Assembly (NCBI GenBank): GCA_900642245.1
Contig: CAAAJI010000015.1
Coordinates: 201,407 to 265,406 of the forward strand
Direction of reading: 5' to 3'
From: Fragilaria radians
Taxonomy: Eukaryota > Bacillariophyta > Fragilariophyceae > Fragilariales > Fragilariaceae
Length of the DNA: 64,000 bases
A program made the translations under genes and the position numbers. Of the stretch, positions 34,576 to 45,262 are shown piece after piece; position 1 is the first letter of the stretch; each line of letters begins with the position of its first letter. The notes under the pieces are model-generated. The model searched no databases. It had not been told where the DNA came from and worked only from the letters and a program-made list of their open reading frames with translations.

Positions 34576-34581
34576 TGACGT
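34576..34581. promoter_or_regulatory. Second TGACGT half site
   Basis: TGACGTATACG, 66 bp upstream of the Popeye-like ATG and 79 bp from the perfect palindrome. A TTGACG follows at 34589-34594. The clustering strengthens the case for a bZIP-type control region. Confidence 0.35.
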
Positions 34582-34646
34582 ATACGACTTGACGACAAAC
34601 AAAATTAAAGTTTGGAAACACATTTTTTGGTGGAAAACGAACCACC

Positions 34647-35906
34647 ATGTCGTCAAGGCGCCTTCAACCAATTATTCGTGAATTAGTCTCTCGAGCAAGG
34701 AAACAATTCTTGACACCTGAATTATCGAAATCCTTACCCATTCTGAAAAAGAAGAAACCCCGATTCCTGAAAGGTGTCTACAATGGCAATTATTTCCGCC
34801 TTTCGTTAAAGCCAAAGGTAGAACCACGGTTCAAGGTACCCAAATTACCTCCTCCACCAATTAATGATGCACCAAAGGCATTCAAATCAATTCCTAATCC
34901 TGAATCACTACAAGAAACGTCTATAGCCAGCCAAATATATGCATTTCTGGTAGAGAATTGGGGTGTCCTGTTCCTGAATTTCGGATCGATTTGCACACTC
35001 ATTGGCTTTTCTCGAAGTGATGTCATTGAACTTCGAAGTTTAAGTATGATTGGAAGCCTTTCTTCAGTTTTATTTCAGCTTTCACTTCGAGATCGCCGAT
35101 GGCCTCCAATTCTTTGGTCCTTGTTGTTTGCATCGGTCAATGCTACGAAAATTTCACAAATTTTGTTCGAACGAAATGCCCAAGTGGTACTTTCCAATGC
35201 TGACCAGCAGGTTTATATGGAATTCTTTTTGCCTCATGGATTGACACCCAAGCAATTTGAACTTGTCATGCGTTCAGCGACTCCTGTTTCATTCCCCAAT
35301 GGAGGTGCCATCCTGCGGCAGGGACAAACCATGGATCATGTATTTTTGATTGTACAGGGATCAACACGAGCTCATGTATTGGGGAGGCACCTTTCCGCTG
35401 TAAGCTCAGATCAAAAGAAAAAGGTAGAATACCTCGGTGGAGACTCGGGTGCATGGATTGGTGAAATGGCCTTCTTGACATATTGTTGGGAGCGTGAACA
35501 AAGGAAAATCAAAATGGCACTAGATTCGAATGACAATACAGCGAAGGATAAAAATGATATAGGAAATGATAAGACTAAAGTCAATGGGAAAATTGTCCCC
35601 GGATCACATGCTGCAAAGTCATTATACACTGTCATTGCAACGGAAGATTGTAAACTCTTACGTTGGAGCTTTGATGAAATGGAATCATTATTCAGTCGAT
35701 CGTCTGATATGAGAGGGGCTTTGACAAGAGCTATGACTTCTGCGATTGTAGGAAAAGTTATCAATTTTACAGTACCCCGAAAGAATATCAAGTCATCATG
35801 GGCTTCGTGGTTAGAAGATTTTGCGTACAATGGAAGTCGAACAAGCATTGTCAAGTCACAGCTGGTGGAAGACCTAACTCCAAATGATATGGTGCAACCC
35901 CGGTGA
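34647..35906 (+). CDS. Popeye-domain-like (cyclic-nucleotide-binding fold) membrane protein
   Basis: 419 residues, intronless, ATG in CACCATGT. Residues 1-60 are very basic and helix-prone (SSRRLQPIIRELVSRARKQF), unlike the glycosylated N-terminus of animal Popeye proteins, and could be an organelle presequence. Three hydrophobic segments follow (about 105-121, 130-146, 153-166): ENWGVLFLNFGSICTLIGF, then SLSMIGSLSSVLFQLSLRD. The Popeye-like domain spans about 170-375: HGLTPKQFELVMRSA, GGAILRQGQTMDHVFLIVQG, GGDSGAWIGEMAFL (position of the phosphate-binding cassette), a Lys/Asp-rich insert (about 285-320), and VIATEDCKLLRWSFDEMESLF. Animal Popeye proteins bind cAMP. The animal DSPE and FQVT signatures are not evident, so binding is unproven. 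Stop is TGA. An AATAAA lies about 100 bp downstream. Confidence 0.75.
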   Translation: MSSRRLQPIIRELVSRARKQFLTPELSKSLPILKKKKPRFLKGVYNGNYFRLSLKPKVEPRFKVPKLPPPPINDAPKAFKSIPNPESLQETSIASQIYAFLVENWGVLFLNFGSICTLIGFSRSDVIELRSLSMIGSLSSVLFQLSLRDRRWPPILWSLLFASVNATKISQILFERNAQVVLSNADQQVYMEFFLPHGLTPKQFELVMRSATPVSFPNGGAILRQGQTMDHVFLIVQGSTRAHVLGRHLSAVSSDQKKKVEYLGGDSGAWIGEMAFLTYCWEREQRKIKMALDSNDNTAKDKNDIGNDKTKVNGKIVPGSHAAKSLYTVIATEDCKLLRWSFDEMESLFSRSSDMRGALTRAMTSAIVGKVINFTVPRKNIKSSWASWLEDFAYNGSRTSIVKSQLVEDLTPNDMVQPR

Positions 35907-36503
35907 TGGAAGGTACATGTAGATTGCGGAAAGTTGAATTTCCGTCACAGGAACCATGTATTATTTCTCCTCAATATTAATGTATTCCTATAGATAAGTT
36001 TTGGAAATAAAAACTATCTTTCTCATATTGGAAACTCATTCTTCGATTCAAGCGTTTCAAAGCAAGCCTAGCATCCCAATAATTGCACATTGCATTCACA
36101 ATGGCAGAATCCGTTAGATATTCACGAAGAGGAAAACAAGAATGACGTGAGAATGTGGTGCTGTGACGGATGTCTTTTTGTCAATTCCATCCAATTTTGT
36201 TTCGGCCGCGAATGACAATTCACAACAGTTTAATAATGAAATATTCAAACATATTTCCATCTACAAGGGTTTAGTTGCCTTGTTGCCATACGATTGACAA
36301 TTGGAAGGAGACCAAGAAAATAAGCATATGACTAACAATGCACTATCCTCTAGCCAGTGGATGATTTTATGAACTTTGTTGACAAATTACGATAGTAACT
36401 TGATAATGATTTGCTAGTAACGAGTATAATATGGAAGAAGAGACTTATGAATAGTACTTTGGGACACATTGTACTGCTGATCGTGTCGATGGACGCTTGA
36501 TAG
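35907..36503. other. Convergent intergenic region
   Basis: Contains the 3' ends of the Popeye-like (+) and MORN (-) genes. AATAAA at about 36006 is a possible poly(A) signal. No gene seen. Confidence 0.45.
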
Positions 36504-37814
36504 TTATTCAGAGGGAAGCGTCGTCTGCACTGGTTCATCATCCACCCATAGTCCACGATGACGAAGTTTACCATCGGCAAAGAACTCAACTCCTTGGCCA
36601 TTTGCCATACTATTGCGCCATTCTCCTCGATAGATGCGACCGTCTTCCCAGCGACATTCTTAATATCCATATGTCATCAATACATGAGATAATATATATT
36701 CTTTTGTAATACTACAGTGTTTAAACAATATCAACTTACCACCATACCCTTCATATCTGCCTCTCACCCAACTACCCTTATACATACCTCCATCAGGGAA
36801 TAAATATTTCCCATGTCCATGGCGAAGTCCATCTTGAAAATCTCCTTCGTATTTAGCACCATTTGCCCAAATATAGACTCCTTTTCCTTGTCGTTTGTCA
36901 TCGACAAATTCACCTTCATACCTACGGCCATCAGCCCAAACATACTTTCCTGATCCATGTCTAACATTACGTCTATAATTTCCATAAAAGTAATCACCAT
37001 TGGAAAATATAGCACGGCCATATCCATGCCAACGTCCATACCACCAATTTCCTTCGTAAATTCTTTGACAAGATCCAGCTGCTTCGTCTCCTTGGGAATC
37101 GTAGATCATGCGACCAACACCATGAGGTTGACCAGTCGATCGACATACAACTCCGGTATATCTTCCCGAATCTCCGTGATGATCGCGTAAGGCTTGATTG
37201 AATACTTCGCAAAGTCCTTCTCCAAATGTCGACGATGCTACGCTGTTATGACCAATGGACATGTCACCAGAAGAAAGCTGTGTCGTCAATTCCATTGTTG
37301 GTGGAATGAATGAGGGACGAGAAGGAAACCTAGTCGATCGATCTTTAATCAAATTCTTCGTCTTGGTCTTGGTTGCAGGATAAGACTGAGGTGCCGTCCA
37401 TTTGGGTGTATCATGAATATTTGTCTTGGTCGTGGAGTTTGAAATGGAATTCGTGAAAGTTTGGGTAGATGGAGATGATACATCTCTGGCAAACTCGCTG
37501 TTAGGTTCCTTAGGAGGCAAGGTGTTTTCAGTGTCAAGCAATGAATGATTCTCAAGTTCGGATACCTCAACATCTTCTGATGACACATTTTCAATCTCGG
37601 ATGTTTCAAGAGACGTTACCTCCCGGTCTTGGATAGGAATGTATGCTTTGGCATCGGTAAAGTCTGGCCGTAAACTTGGAAACCTTTGTTCGATTCGCTG
37701 TAACCGTTGCAACAAATTATTCAAATATGCTTCAGCCTGACACATACTTTGTTCTTCCTGTTGCAGCCTTACCCTGATGTAGGCAGGCATTGACGCTTCT
37801 TCCTTTTCTTCCAT
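36504..37814 (-). CDS. MORN-repeat protein, two exons
   Basis: Exon 1 is 37814-36740 and exon 2 is 36658-36504 on the minus strand. Joined (G|AA gives Glu359), they encode 409 residues. The N-terminus has a short coiled coil (about 15-45) and a disordered Ser/Thr/Glu region to about 215. From about 219 the sequence is a chain of seven MORN-type repeats, including YEGNWWYGRWHGYGRAIF, YEGEFVDDKRQGKGVYIW and YEGDFQDGLRHGHGKYLF. Without splicing, the frame runs into intron sequence and ends at 36660 in the middle of a repeat. With splicing, the repeat is completed and one more follows (CRWEDGRIYRGEWRN, GVEFFADGKLRHRG). MORN repeats bind phospholipids or act as membrane-cytoskeleton scaffolds. Specific role unknown. 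Confidence 0.85.
36659..36739 (-). other. Intron of the MORN gene
   Basis: 81 bp on the minus strand, GTAAGT donor and ATTAAG acceptor. Splicing restores the MORN periodicity across the junction (EGYGE|CRWEDG). Confidence 0.85.
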
Positions 37815-38118
37815 GTTACAGAAGACTGGTTTACCTTCTGTGATTGACTTTGGAACGCTCGTAGAAGTACAATGTATCCCGTATCCTTAATGTGATAAAT
37901 ACAACAGAATTTTGTTCTCATACAGGGATGAAATTCTTTCCAGAAATTTGGTTTCCACGATACACTTTTCAAATTCAATTATCAGTATGATCTCTCATGT
38001 ACCTGAATGATTCATTGATGGATTTTAAGAACTTGCTTGCTGAAACTTCCTCTTGTCCTTGTCATTCCTCAGCAGCTCTTGGTCAACTGTTACGCATGCT
38101 TCAATCCGGAATGATTCA

Positions 38119-38406
38119 TTATTTTAACTGCAAAATTAGACTGAAACAATAGTCAAAATAATTGTTGAGAAACAGGACGCAGAATTTGGCTCCTTTTAAA
38201 CCTTCCCCTTGGATCAATTTTAAATCAGGTTCCTCAGAAGCACAGTTTGGGCAAGTCCAGTCTTTCTTCAAATAATATGACCCACACATAAAGAATCTCC
38301 TGTCTGAATGGCTTTCAAAACAGTATTTGCTGTAGCAACTACTATAAGCCCATTTCACCATGTCAATGGAAAGTATCTGCCGCACTTTCCAGGACAACTG
38401 TAACAT
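38119..38406 (-). pseudogene. Unrecognised Cys-rich open frame
   Basis: 95 codons from the ATG at 38406 (the frame is open to 38451). It contains SSCYSKYCFESHSDRRFFMC and then KKDWTCPNCASEEPD, so Cys pairs are spaced as in a possible zinc-binding segment. The C-terminal part turns hydrophobic and the frame simply ends. No family recognised. It may be a fragment of a mobile-element protein or a small unknown gene. Confidence 0.3.
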
Positions 38407-38512
38407 CTCACAATGATTCAAGTTATTTATATGTTCCACCTCTCGATACAACTGTCAAATAGAGACAATCTGAATTTTATCAATTGTTTCACGTTGGAAA
38501 GTTAATGCGAAA

Positions 38513-38682
38513 GATGGCACTTTACCAAAAATCAAGAAGACAAAGAAGGCAGACAGATAGTTGCTGTCAAGGCTTAGTTCAAATAGTGTCACCACACGAT
38601 GGCACTTTACCAAAAATCAAGAAGACAAAGAAGGCAGACAGATAGTTGCTGTCAAGGCTTAGTTCAAATAGTGTCACCACAC
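38513..38682. repeat. Perfect 85-bp tandem duplication
   Basis: Two identical units, 38513-38597 and 38598-38682, both beginning GATGGCACTTTACC and ending CACCACAC. I see no mismatch between them, so the duplication is recent or maintained, or an assembly error. 85 is not a multiple of three, so it would shift any frame through it. Confidence 0.9.
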
Positions 38683-39492
38683 GTATCTCTGACGAGATAG
38701 GCAAACATGCAAGTGACCTGGTTGAATCACTAATTTCTCACCATCAATACAAATGTTTCACTATGCAAAGAATTCAGGAATAGACGAAGTAAGGTATTAT
38801 TCCTTAAATCGTAGAAAAGTGAGAATGATGACAACCTTTGATTTGTATGAACTGGCATATACGGAATTGATTACATCTTTCGACCTGAAGTGAGTAGGGA
38901 TAAAGTGGCGTAAAAGAAGAAGGGATATACAGAAGGTAACGCAGATTTGGCTCAGAAAAGGTTGAATAATAAGTATAAGCAAACCTAATCTCCTTCATTA
39001 GTGAAAACAGAAATAATGTTCAAGCAGGGATCTTTAAGCAAAATGAAGACCAAGATATGTGGATTATCAGTCTTGAGAATGAAATTAGACATGGTACTTC
39101 GCGAAACAAGTGGAAGATGGCATTGTCTTTGTGGGGAGAAAAGGTACTGATGCCAATGCACGTTGTGAAGTTCTTTGGAGAGTGGTGAAGTGATTGAATG
39201 GTGCGTGATAGGAAGGTTGTTTTCAAGGATCAATTATAATCATTGAGTTGTGACGGCTACTAGATTGCCTATTAGGGTAGGGATAATGACCCGGAATTCG
39301 AAATAGGCAATTAATTCTAATTATCAATTAAAATCAGGACTTTGTAATAGACTTATTCTGGTTTCTTCGCTTAATCCTAATGGCAACTGTCGTAGATGAA
39401 TTTTGCTTTCATATTACAATGATCTTGAACCATGAGTGTAAAGTTAATCGCAAAGGATCTGAGAGGACTTTTTCTATGGCCATTTAATATAC

Positions 39493-39890
39493 TTAAGTAT
39501 CATAGAAGAGATACGTTAAAGAAGGCTTTGAGGATTTTTCTAAGTCATTGACATTGGTTGTTCCTTGACTTGAAGTTTTTTCAGTCACTGCAGTTTTCCT
39601 TTGTTCTGCTTCAAATATAACATGGTCAAACTCGTCTGCTTCCCACTTCAGTATCGGCTTTATGGATTTGTAGATATTTTTGTCGAATGCAAATTTTGTC
39701 ATGGATACTTCTAATGGCTGAATAATCAGATAGAGTTTTGACTCATTATTCCCCACGCACACTCCATAATCTCCTATGCTTTCGAATGAGCTTACTGCCA
39801 ATGCTAGAAAGTACCCGGCACATTCAATGAGTTGTAAAATGAGTTTAAAAATACTAAAGATGAGATGAGATGAGATTAGATGAGATGCAA
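39493..39890 (-). pseudogene. Unrecognised open frame, probable partial gene
   Basis: A minus-strand frame open from about 39890 to the stop at 39493, with no clear ATG start. It reads QLIECAGYFLALAVSSFES, then GDYGVCVGNNESKLYLIIQP and KPILKWEADEFDHVIFEAEQ, with a Ser/Thr-rich tail. The balance of strands and helices looks like a real protein C-terminus. A helix followed by short strands faintly recalls nuclease-fold domains, but no catalytic motif is visible. An upstream exon or a truncated gene is possible. Confidence 0.35.
39858..39887. repeat. GATGA pentanucleotide microsatellite
   Basis: About six imperfect copies of GATGA/GATTA. It lies inside the 5' end of the unrecognised minus-strand open frame. 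Confidence 0.6.
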
Positions 39891-40262
39891 GAGAAACTAT
39901 GTTAATTTTGAGCTTGCGCTTCAGTTAGCGCTAATGACTCAGATTGGAGATAGTGCGCTTTATTTAAGTAGGCACCGAACCGTGTTTTACGATTCTGGTA
40001 GTGTCATCGACATTTGGATCCAACGTCAAACCGAACCAAAACTTCAAGATTATACCGATCCCGTACTTGCTGCCCTAGCCCTACTTATAACATTTGGCTT
40101 ATCGTAAAATTAATTGAATCTTTAATTGAATGAGTGACCTGTAGAATTATTGTCAGTCGTAGACCAAGTGTACGTCTTATTGCTCTCGTCTGAGATAATG
40201 TCGGAAGTTCGAATTTTATTTGCTTTATTTGCCACAAAACAAATCAAGCTTTCCTCAGCGAA

Positions 40263-40880
40263 ATGAACAGAGATTTAATGCTTTCTTCCGATACCATTGC
40301 ACCGGTTGAAAAAAAAGAAAATTTGAAAAAGCAGAAGAAAACTCACTGGATCGGAGATAATTCTCGACCATCTAAACCCCTACCAAACTATGGCTTAGAG
40401 CGCAATATGATTTCAAGCGAAACTATTTTCAATCATAGTACAGATGGGGAATCTAGTTACCATCAAAAGAAAAGTAAGCCCATCCATTTTATTAGAAAAA
40501 GGACAGATTCTGAGATCCAGTTCTATGCTGATACATTGGCCGCTGAATATCGTGACTATTGTATGTTCCATCGTGTCCATGGGCGACAATTGGATGACAT
40601 GGACAGACAGGAATCTCCGGTAATGCAATACCAACAAGGCTTCTCCTATGATAACATGTATACAAGCTTGGATTCAAAATGGATAGATGAAAGCTCTGGT
40701 CCAGAGTCTCATGAACTAACTCATCACCACACAATGTATGAATTTTCCTTTCAAAAAGCTGAAACACAAACATTTTCATCTTGTCCTCTACCATCTCTAA
40801 TATCATTGCTAGACATCGAGCCACAAGGTATAAGTGTATCCTATGACGAGGACGAGGGAATTTTCGATTTAGAGTTATAA
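40263..40880 (+). CDS. Unknown protein, 205 residues
   Basis: Intronless frame from the ATG at 40263. The N-terminus is Lys-rich (PVEKKENLKKQKKTHWIGDN). The middle contains KSKPIHFIRKRTDSEIQFYA and LAAEYRDYCMFHRVHGRQ, the best candidate for a folded or conserved core. The C-terminus is acidic (SYDEDEGIFDLEL). There is no signal peptide, TM segment or known motif. Codon use and length support a real gene, and the lysine run could be a nuclear localisation signal. It lies upstream of a Copia element but does not resemble a retroelement protein. Confidence 0.5.
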   Translation: MNRDLMLSSDTIAPVEKKENLKKQKKTHWIGDNSRPSKPLPNYGLERNMISSETIFNHSTDGESSYHQKKSKPIHFIRKRTDSEIQFYADTLAAEYRDYCMFHRVHGRQLDDMDRQESPVMQYQQGFSYDNMYTSLDSKWIDESSGPESHELTHHHTMYEFSFQKAETQTFSSCPLPSLISLLDIEPQGISVSYDEDEGIFDLEL

Positions 40881-42082
40881 AAGTATGGTGAAATATCAGC
40901 CACAGACGTTCGTAACAGGACGCCGTTGTATATTCTAACTTAAAATTCAAAAAGAAATAGATTATCTTATCATTTCACATCCATTCTAAATCTTTCGTGA
41001 GAAATACAGCACGTAATTCAAACATGCTGAAGCACTGAGAGACAAATATTGCAGAGTAAATTAGTAACGAGCCTGTACAACATCCGTTTTAAGCATTGCA
41101 CCATCTTCTTGGCGTATTATCACTTGTAAGATAACTAACATACATCATTAGGACTACGCAGACGGAAACGCAGCTAATGCAAGGGATAGCGTGAAGAATA
41201 AGTTTGAACCTAACTCAGATCCTTCCTTGCTTAAACCAGAGATGCAGAGTATTCTAAAGAGAAATATTCAAATTATTGGATGACTTACCTTGAAGAGATA
41301 AGAATGAAGTTAGAAGAAATGTGATACACCATAACAGATGATCAGATTCTCTAGTTCAAGATTAAAGCTACCTTATAAGTAGGTATGAGCGTCAAATGTT
41401 CCGCTTAAAAATTGATAGCATGCAAAAACAATAAGTCTACACTTTGAGGGATTAAAATGTCCAGTCAGAACTCAACAGAGTAGGTGAAGTTACAGGTGCT
41501 ACTTCATAATTTAATTGAAATCTTGTAATTGTGGGAAGCTTTAGTAGCTCAATGCTTGCTCACGAGAGATCAAGAAATGCAGAGAAATACTGGTGCACCC
41601 ATTTTTTGTTGCTGTGAAGACTGGTCATGCCAGGGCAACCTGCTTTCAACATATCAAAAGAAAATATCCGAGCAATCCAGGTGACAGAAGGCAAAAAATT
41701 GCGTGATCATCAGATTGTTGACGATACGCGAATAAATCCACTCGTGACTTAAAAATTGATGAATGAAAATACGACAAATGATGTTACTCTTTGCAAACGT
41801 AATTGCAACTCTCTTTCAACCACATCTGAATGATATACTGATATATCATTACAAGAGTCTACAGGATGAAATGTGTGGCCAATACAATCTTGGAATCAGA
41901 TGTGGTTTGCCAACCCACTGAAAATTGCTCATAATTATAATTTTATTTAATCTGCACTTACTTCAGATTTCTCGACTGTAATCAAAGTAGATCTACATCT
42001 GTTGCCTTAAGAGACACAGATTACTTGCTAGCATTGACAGCCGTGGTCTCAACATAAAATTATAATTATCTGAACGTTAAGG
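40881..42082. other. Intergenic, probably includes 5' end of the Copia element
   Basis: No gene seen. The right part presumably includes the leader, and perhaps the 5' LTR, of the element starting at 42083, but no LTR pair could be matched downstream. Confidence 0.35.
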
Positions 42083-45000
42083 ATGAGTGCTGATCCTCCT
42101 GATGCATCCATTTTGCCCTCTAATCCCCTCTCAAGCAGTGACCAAAATGCTTGACACAATTGCTATTGACCACCACGTAAAGGAAACCAGTACCAGGTTA
42201 ACAGGCAGACAAAGTTCACTGGAAGATGTGAAGAACTCAATGGCAATATCTATGATTGCACTGATTCAAGGCAAGCATATCTTTACTCAAAAACTACAAA
42301 AGAGATAGCAGAATACATTGGACGAACCTACAGATACGGTATGGATACAAGGCTTGCAATTGAAAATCTACAGTTCATTGCGTGTGAAGTACCTGAGGAC
42401 CCAGATGATGATGCCACAACGACACAGATACGTATCTGGGAGAAAAAAATTGATGATTACGTAAAAAAAGTGACAACTACAAAGTAGAACCTGAAAACAG
42501 CATATTCACTCATTTGGGGACAATGCTTTGATCCCATGAGACAGAGATTGAAATCTGCCGAAAGTTTCCACTTAATTGTAAGCCAAGGAGATGCCATTGA
42601 ACTTCTCAAGATGATCAAGAACATCACCTATCAGAGCCAGAAATATACTCCACAAGCCATTCACGATGCAAAGAAGAGGTTCTATCAATGTTACCAACCT
42701 TCCATTATGTCTGTCCAAACCTACTATGAACAATTTATGAACCTTGGTGATGTGATTGAACATGTTGGACGTAGCATTGGATGTGACCCTAAAATGCTGG
42801 ACATTATGAGCAAAGCCAATAACAAAGGTGTTGCGGATCAAGCTGGAGAGGAGAGGCACAGTGTCAAAGAGCATTACCTTGCTGTGGCTTTCATATTTGG
42901 AGCTGACAGGTCTAGATTCTCAAGGCTCATAGACAAGCTCCAAAATTACTATTTATAGGGCTATGAGGGATACCCCAAGAGTGTGCAATCTGCGTACAGT
43001 TTGCTCACCAACTGGAAGCAGAACTCAGGCAGACCCAACACAAACGTCAATGAAGGCATTGCTTTTGCAACAAGTGATAAGAAAGAAGGAACCAAGGAAA
43101 TCACATTTGCAACAAATGGAGGAAAAGGGAAAGCTGATAAAAGTAAGATCACATGCCACCGCTGCAAAACACTAGGTCACTACGCTAATGAATGCCCTGA
43201 AAGTGAGAACCAAAGCTCATCAGGAAATGGGAATACCAGCAATGTAACCATGAAATCACCTACTGAGAATGAGCAGTCAGGAAATGTGATGGTACTGGCA
43301 TCTGATAAGGTGAGGACTAGATTCCAGTTTCACCAAGTGAGGAATAATAAGCCCAACACACATAGAGTAACCTCCATTCCAAATACCTGGATACTGTTGG
43401 ATAACCAATCCACTATGGATGTTTGGTGTAACCCTACAATGCTTACTAATATTCGCAAAGTTGAAGATAAGATTGAAATACACTGCACTGCAGGCACCGT
43501 TTCAACCAACTTGATGGGTACTTTGAATGGTTATAACAGTAAATCCCATGAAGAGACGAAGCAAATGATCCAAATTGCAATGATGAGGAAAATCAAAGTA
43601 CTAACACTCCAGAATCATTATACTACAAGACACTTGATCATCAACATGACAATGCTGAAATGGATATTTTGGATGATCAAGTTGAAAATGAACATGAGCC
43701 TGATGAAGAAAATCAAATGGATGAAGATGTCCAAGATCCTATAATCATTGCAGGAGTGAATGATAATGATGATGAGGATAGCATTCTTGCAGAGAATGTT
43801 GAAGAGGTAGATGTGCTACCAGATAATGCTGGAGAATACAAGGAATTGGGGGTGTCTATGGATCAAAGATACGGCCCAAGAGAGTCAGGATATAACCTGA
43901 GAGCAAGTCGACCCCGAGACTATTCCCATCTCTTCACAACAATCAGTCATAATATTCTAACCCAATATACCTTTAAAAAAGGGATTGAAGTGTTTGGCGA
44001 CGAAGAGGTTGCAGCAGTTCTTAATGAGCTTAGACAACGTCATGATCGTGAAGTTTTGGAGCCAGTACATTTTTTTATTTATCAAGCATGGAGCGGCAGA
44101 AAGCTTTGCCATATTTGATGTTCCTAAAGAAAAAGAGATCAGGTGCAATTAAAGGCCGTGGATGCACAGATGGTTGTAGACAATGATTGGATGTGAGAAG
44201 GAGGAGGCTAGTTCACCAACAGTGTCACTGGAATCAGTGCTAATTACCAGTCTTATTGATGCCTTTGAAAATAGAGATGTTGCAACAGTGGATATCCCTG
44301 GGGCGTTCCAACAAGCGGAATGGATGAGCCAGTCTACATAAAACTACGTGGAAAAATGGCTGAGTTATTGACACAGATTGACCCAAAGCTATATAGAAAG
44401 TTTATCCGTGACGAACAAGGGAAGCCAGCCCTGTATGTGAAATTAAAGAAAGCAATCTATGGCACCTTAAAGGCGGCTCTACTTTTCGGGAGATTATTGA
44501 CTGATGTGATACAAGAAATGGGGTTCAAAATAAACCCATACAATGAGTGTGTTGCTAACAAAAGTATTGAAGGCTTTATGTGCACAATTATGTGGCACGT
44601 TGATGATTTGAAAATTTCCCATAAATCTCCTCATGTTGTATCAGAGATAATTTCAAAGCTGAGTGCTACATTTGGAAATGAGGCACCACTGACTGTCAAC
44701 AGAGGACCATGTCATGACTATCTGGGAATGACATTAGATTTTAGCATAAGAGGAAAAGTGAGGATTGGGATGAATGATACATACAAGATATGATATAAGC
44801 AAATTGCCAAGTGATATGATTGGACTGGCATCAACACCTGCTGCAAATCATTTATTCCAGATAAATGACATTGAGCCAGAGTACATGACAGAAGATGAAG
44901 CTATTGCTTTCCACCATATGGTGGCAAAACTCCTGTTCCTGTGTAAAACGGTAAGACCCGACATTCATACGGCTGTTGCATTTTTGTCAACCAGGGTTAG

Positions 45001-45262
45001 GAAACCAGACCAGGATGCCTATAAAAAATTAGGAAGGGTGATGAAATACTTACAGCAAACAACAGGTTTGACAATGACCTTGGAAACGCAAGAAATTACT
45101 TCTATCAAATGGTGGATAGATGCATCCGAAACTTATCCAGACATGCATAGTCACACTGGTGGTGTGCTAATTATCGGAAAGGGGGCTCTATACACCACAT
45201 CTACAAGACAAAAGCTACAATTATATACGGCAGTAATATTGCACGAACTTACTTGGTGGTGA
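42083..45262 (+). mobile_element. Copia retrotransposon of diatom type, integrase deleted
   Basis: Gag starts at ATG 42083 and continues through a few shifts and two in-frame TAG codons (near 42486 and 42957). Landmarks: gag IWGQCFDPMRQRLKS (about 42512-42560); CCHC knuckle CHRCKTLGHYANEC (about 43154-43195); protease WILLDNQSTMDVWCNP (about 43388-43435), the D-N-Q-S-T variant I associate with algal Copia; then integrase is missing and the frame passes to an acidic linker with YNLRASRPRDYSHLF (about 43891-43935). RT has KKAIYGTLKAALLF and MWHVDDLKISH (about 44586-44625), with HVDD instead of YVDD. RNase H follows (RKPDQDAYKKLGRVMKYLQ). The missing integrase and the shifts make it non-autonomous. 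Confidence 0.88.

Larger units (their letters stand above)
33610..34646. other. Divergent intergenic region invaded by retroelement debris
   Basis: Shared upstream region of the sulfotransferase (-) and Popeye-like (+) genes. It contains a retroelement gag/protease relic (listed separately) and two TGACGT-type sites close to the Popeye-like start. Confidence 0.6.
37815..40262. other. Intergenic with fragments and a tandem duplication
   Basis: About 2.4 kb with no intact recognised gene. It contains two unrecognised minus-strand open frames, an 85-bp tandem duplication and a small microsatellite, all listed separately. Confidence 0.4.

Noticed and set aside
35411..35854. 147-codon frame antisense to the Popeye-like gene
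   Set aside because: Shadow frame; no start context or motif.
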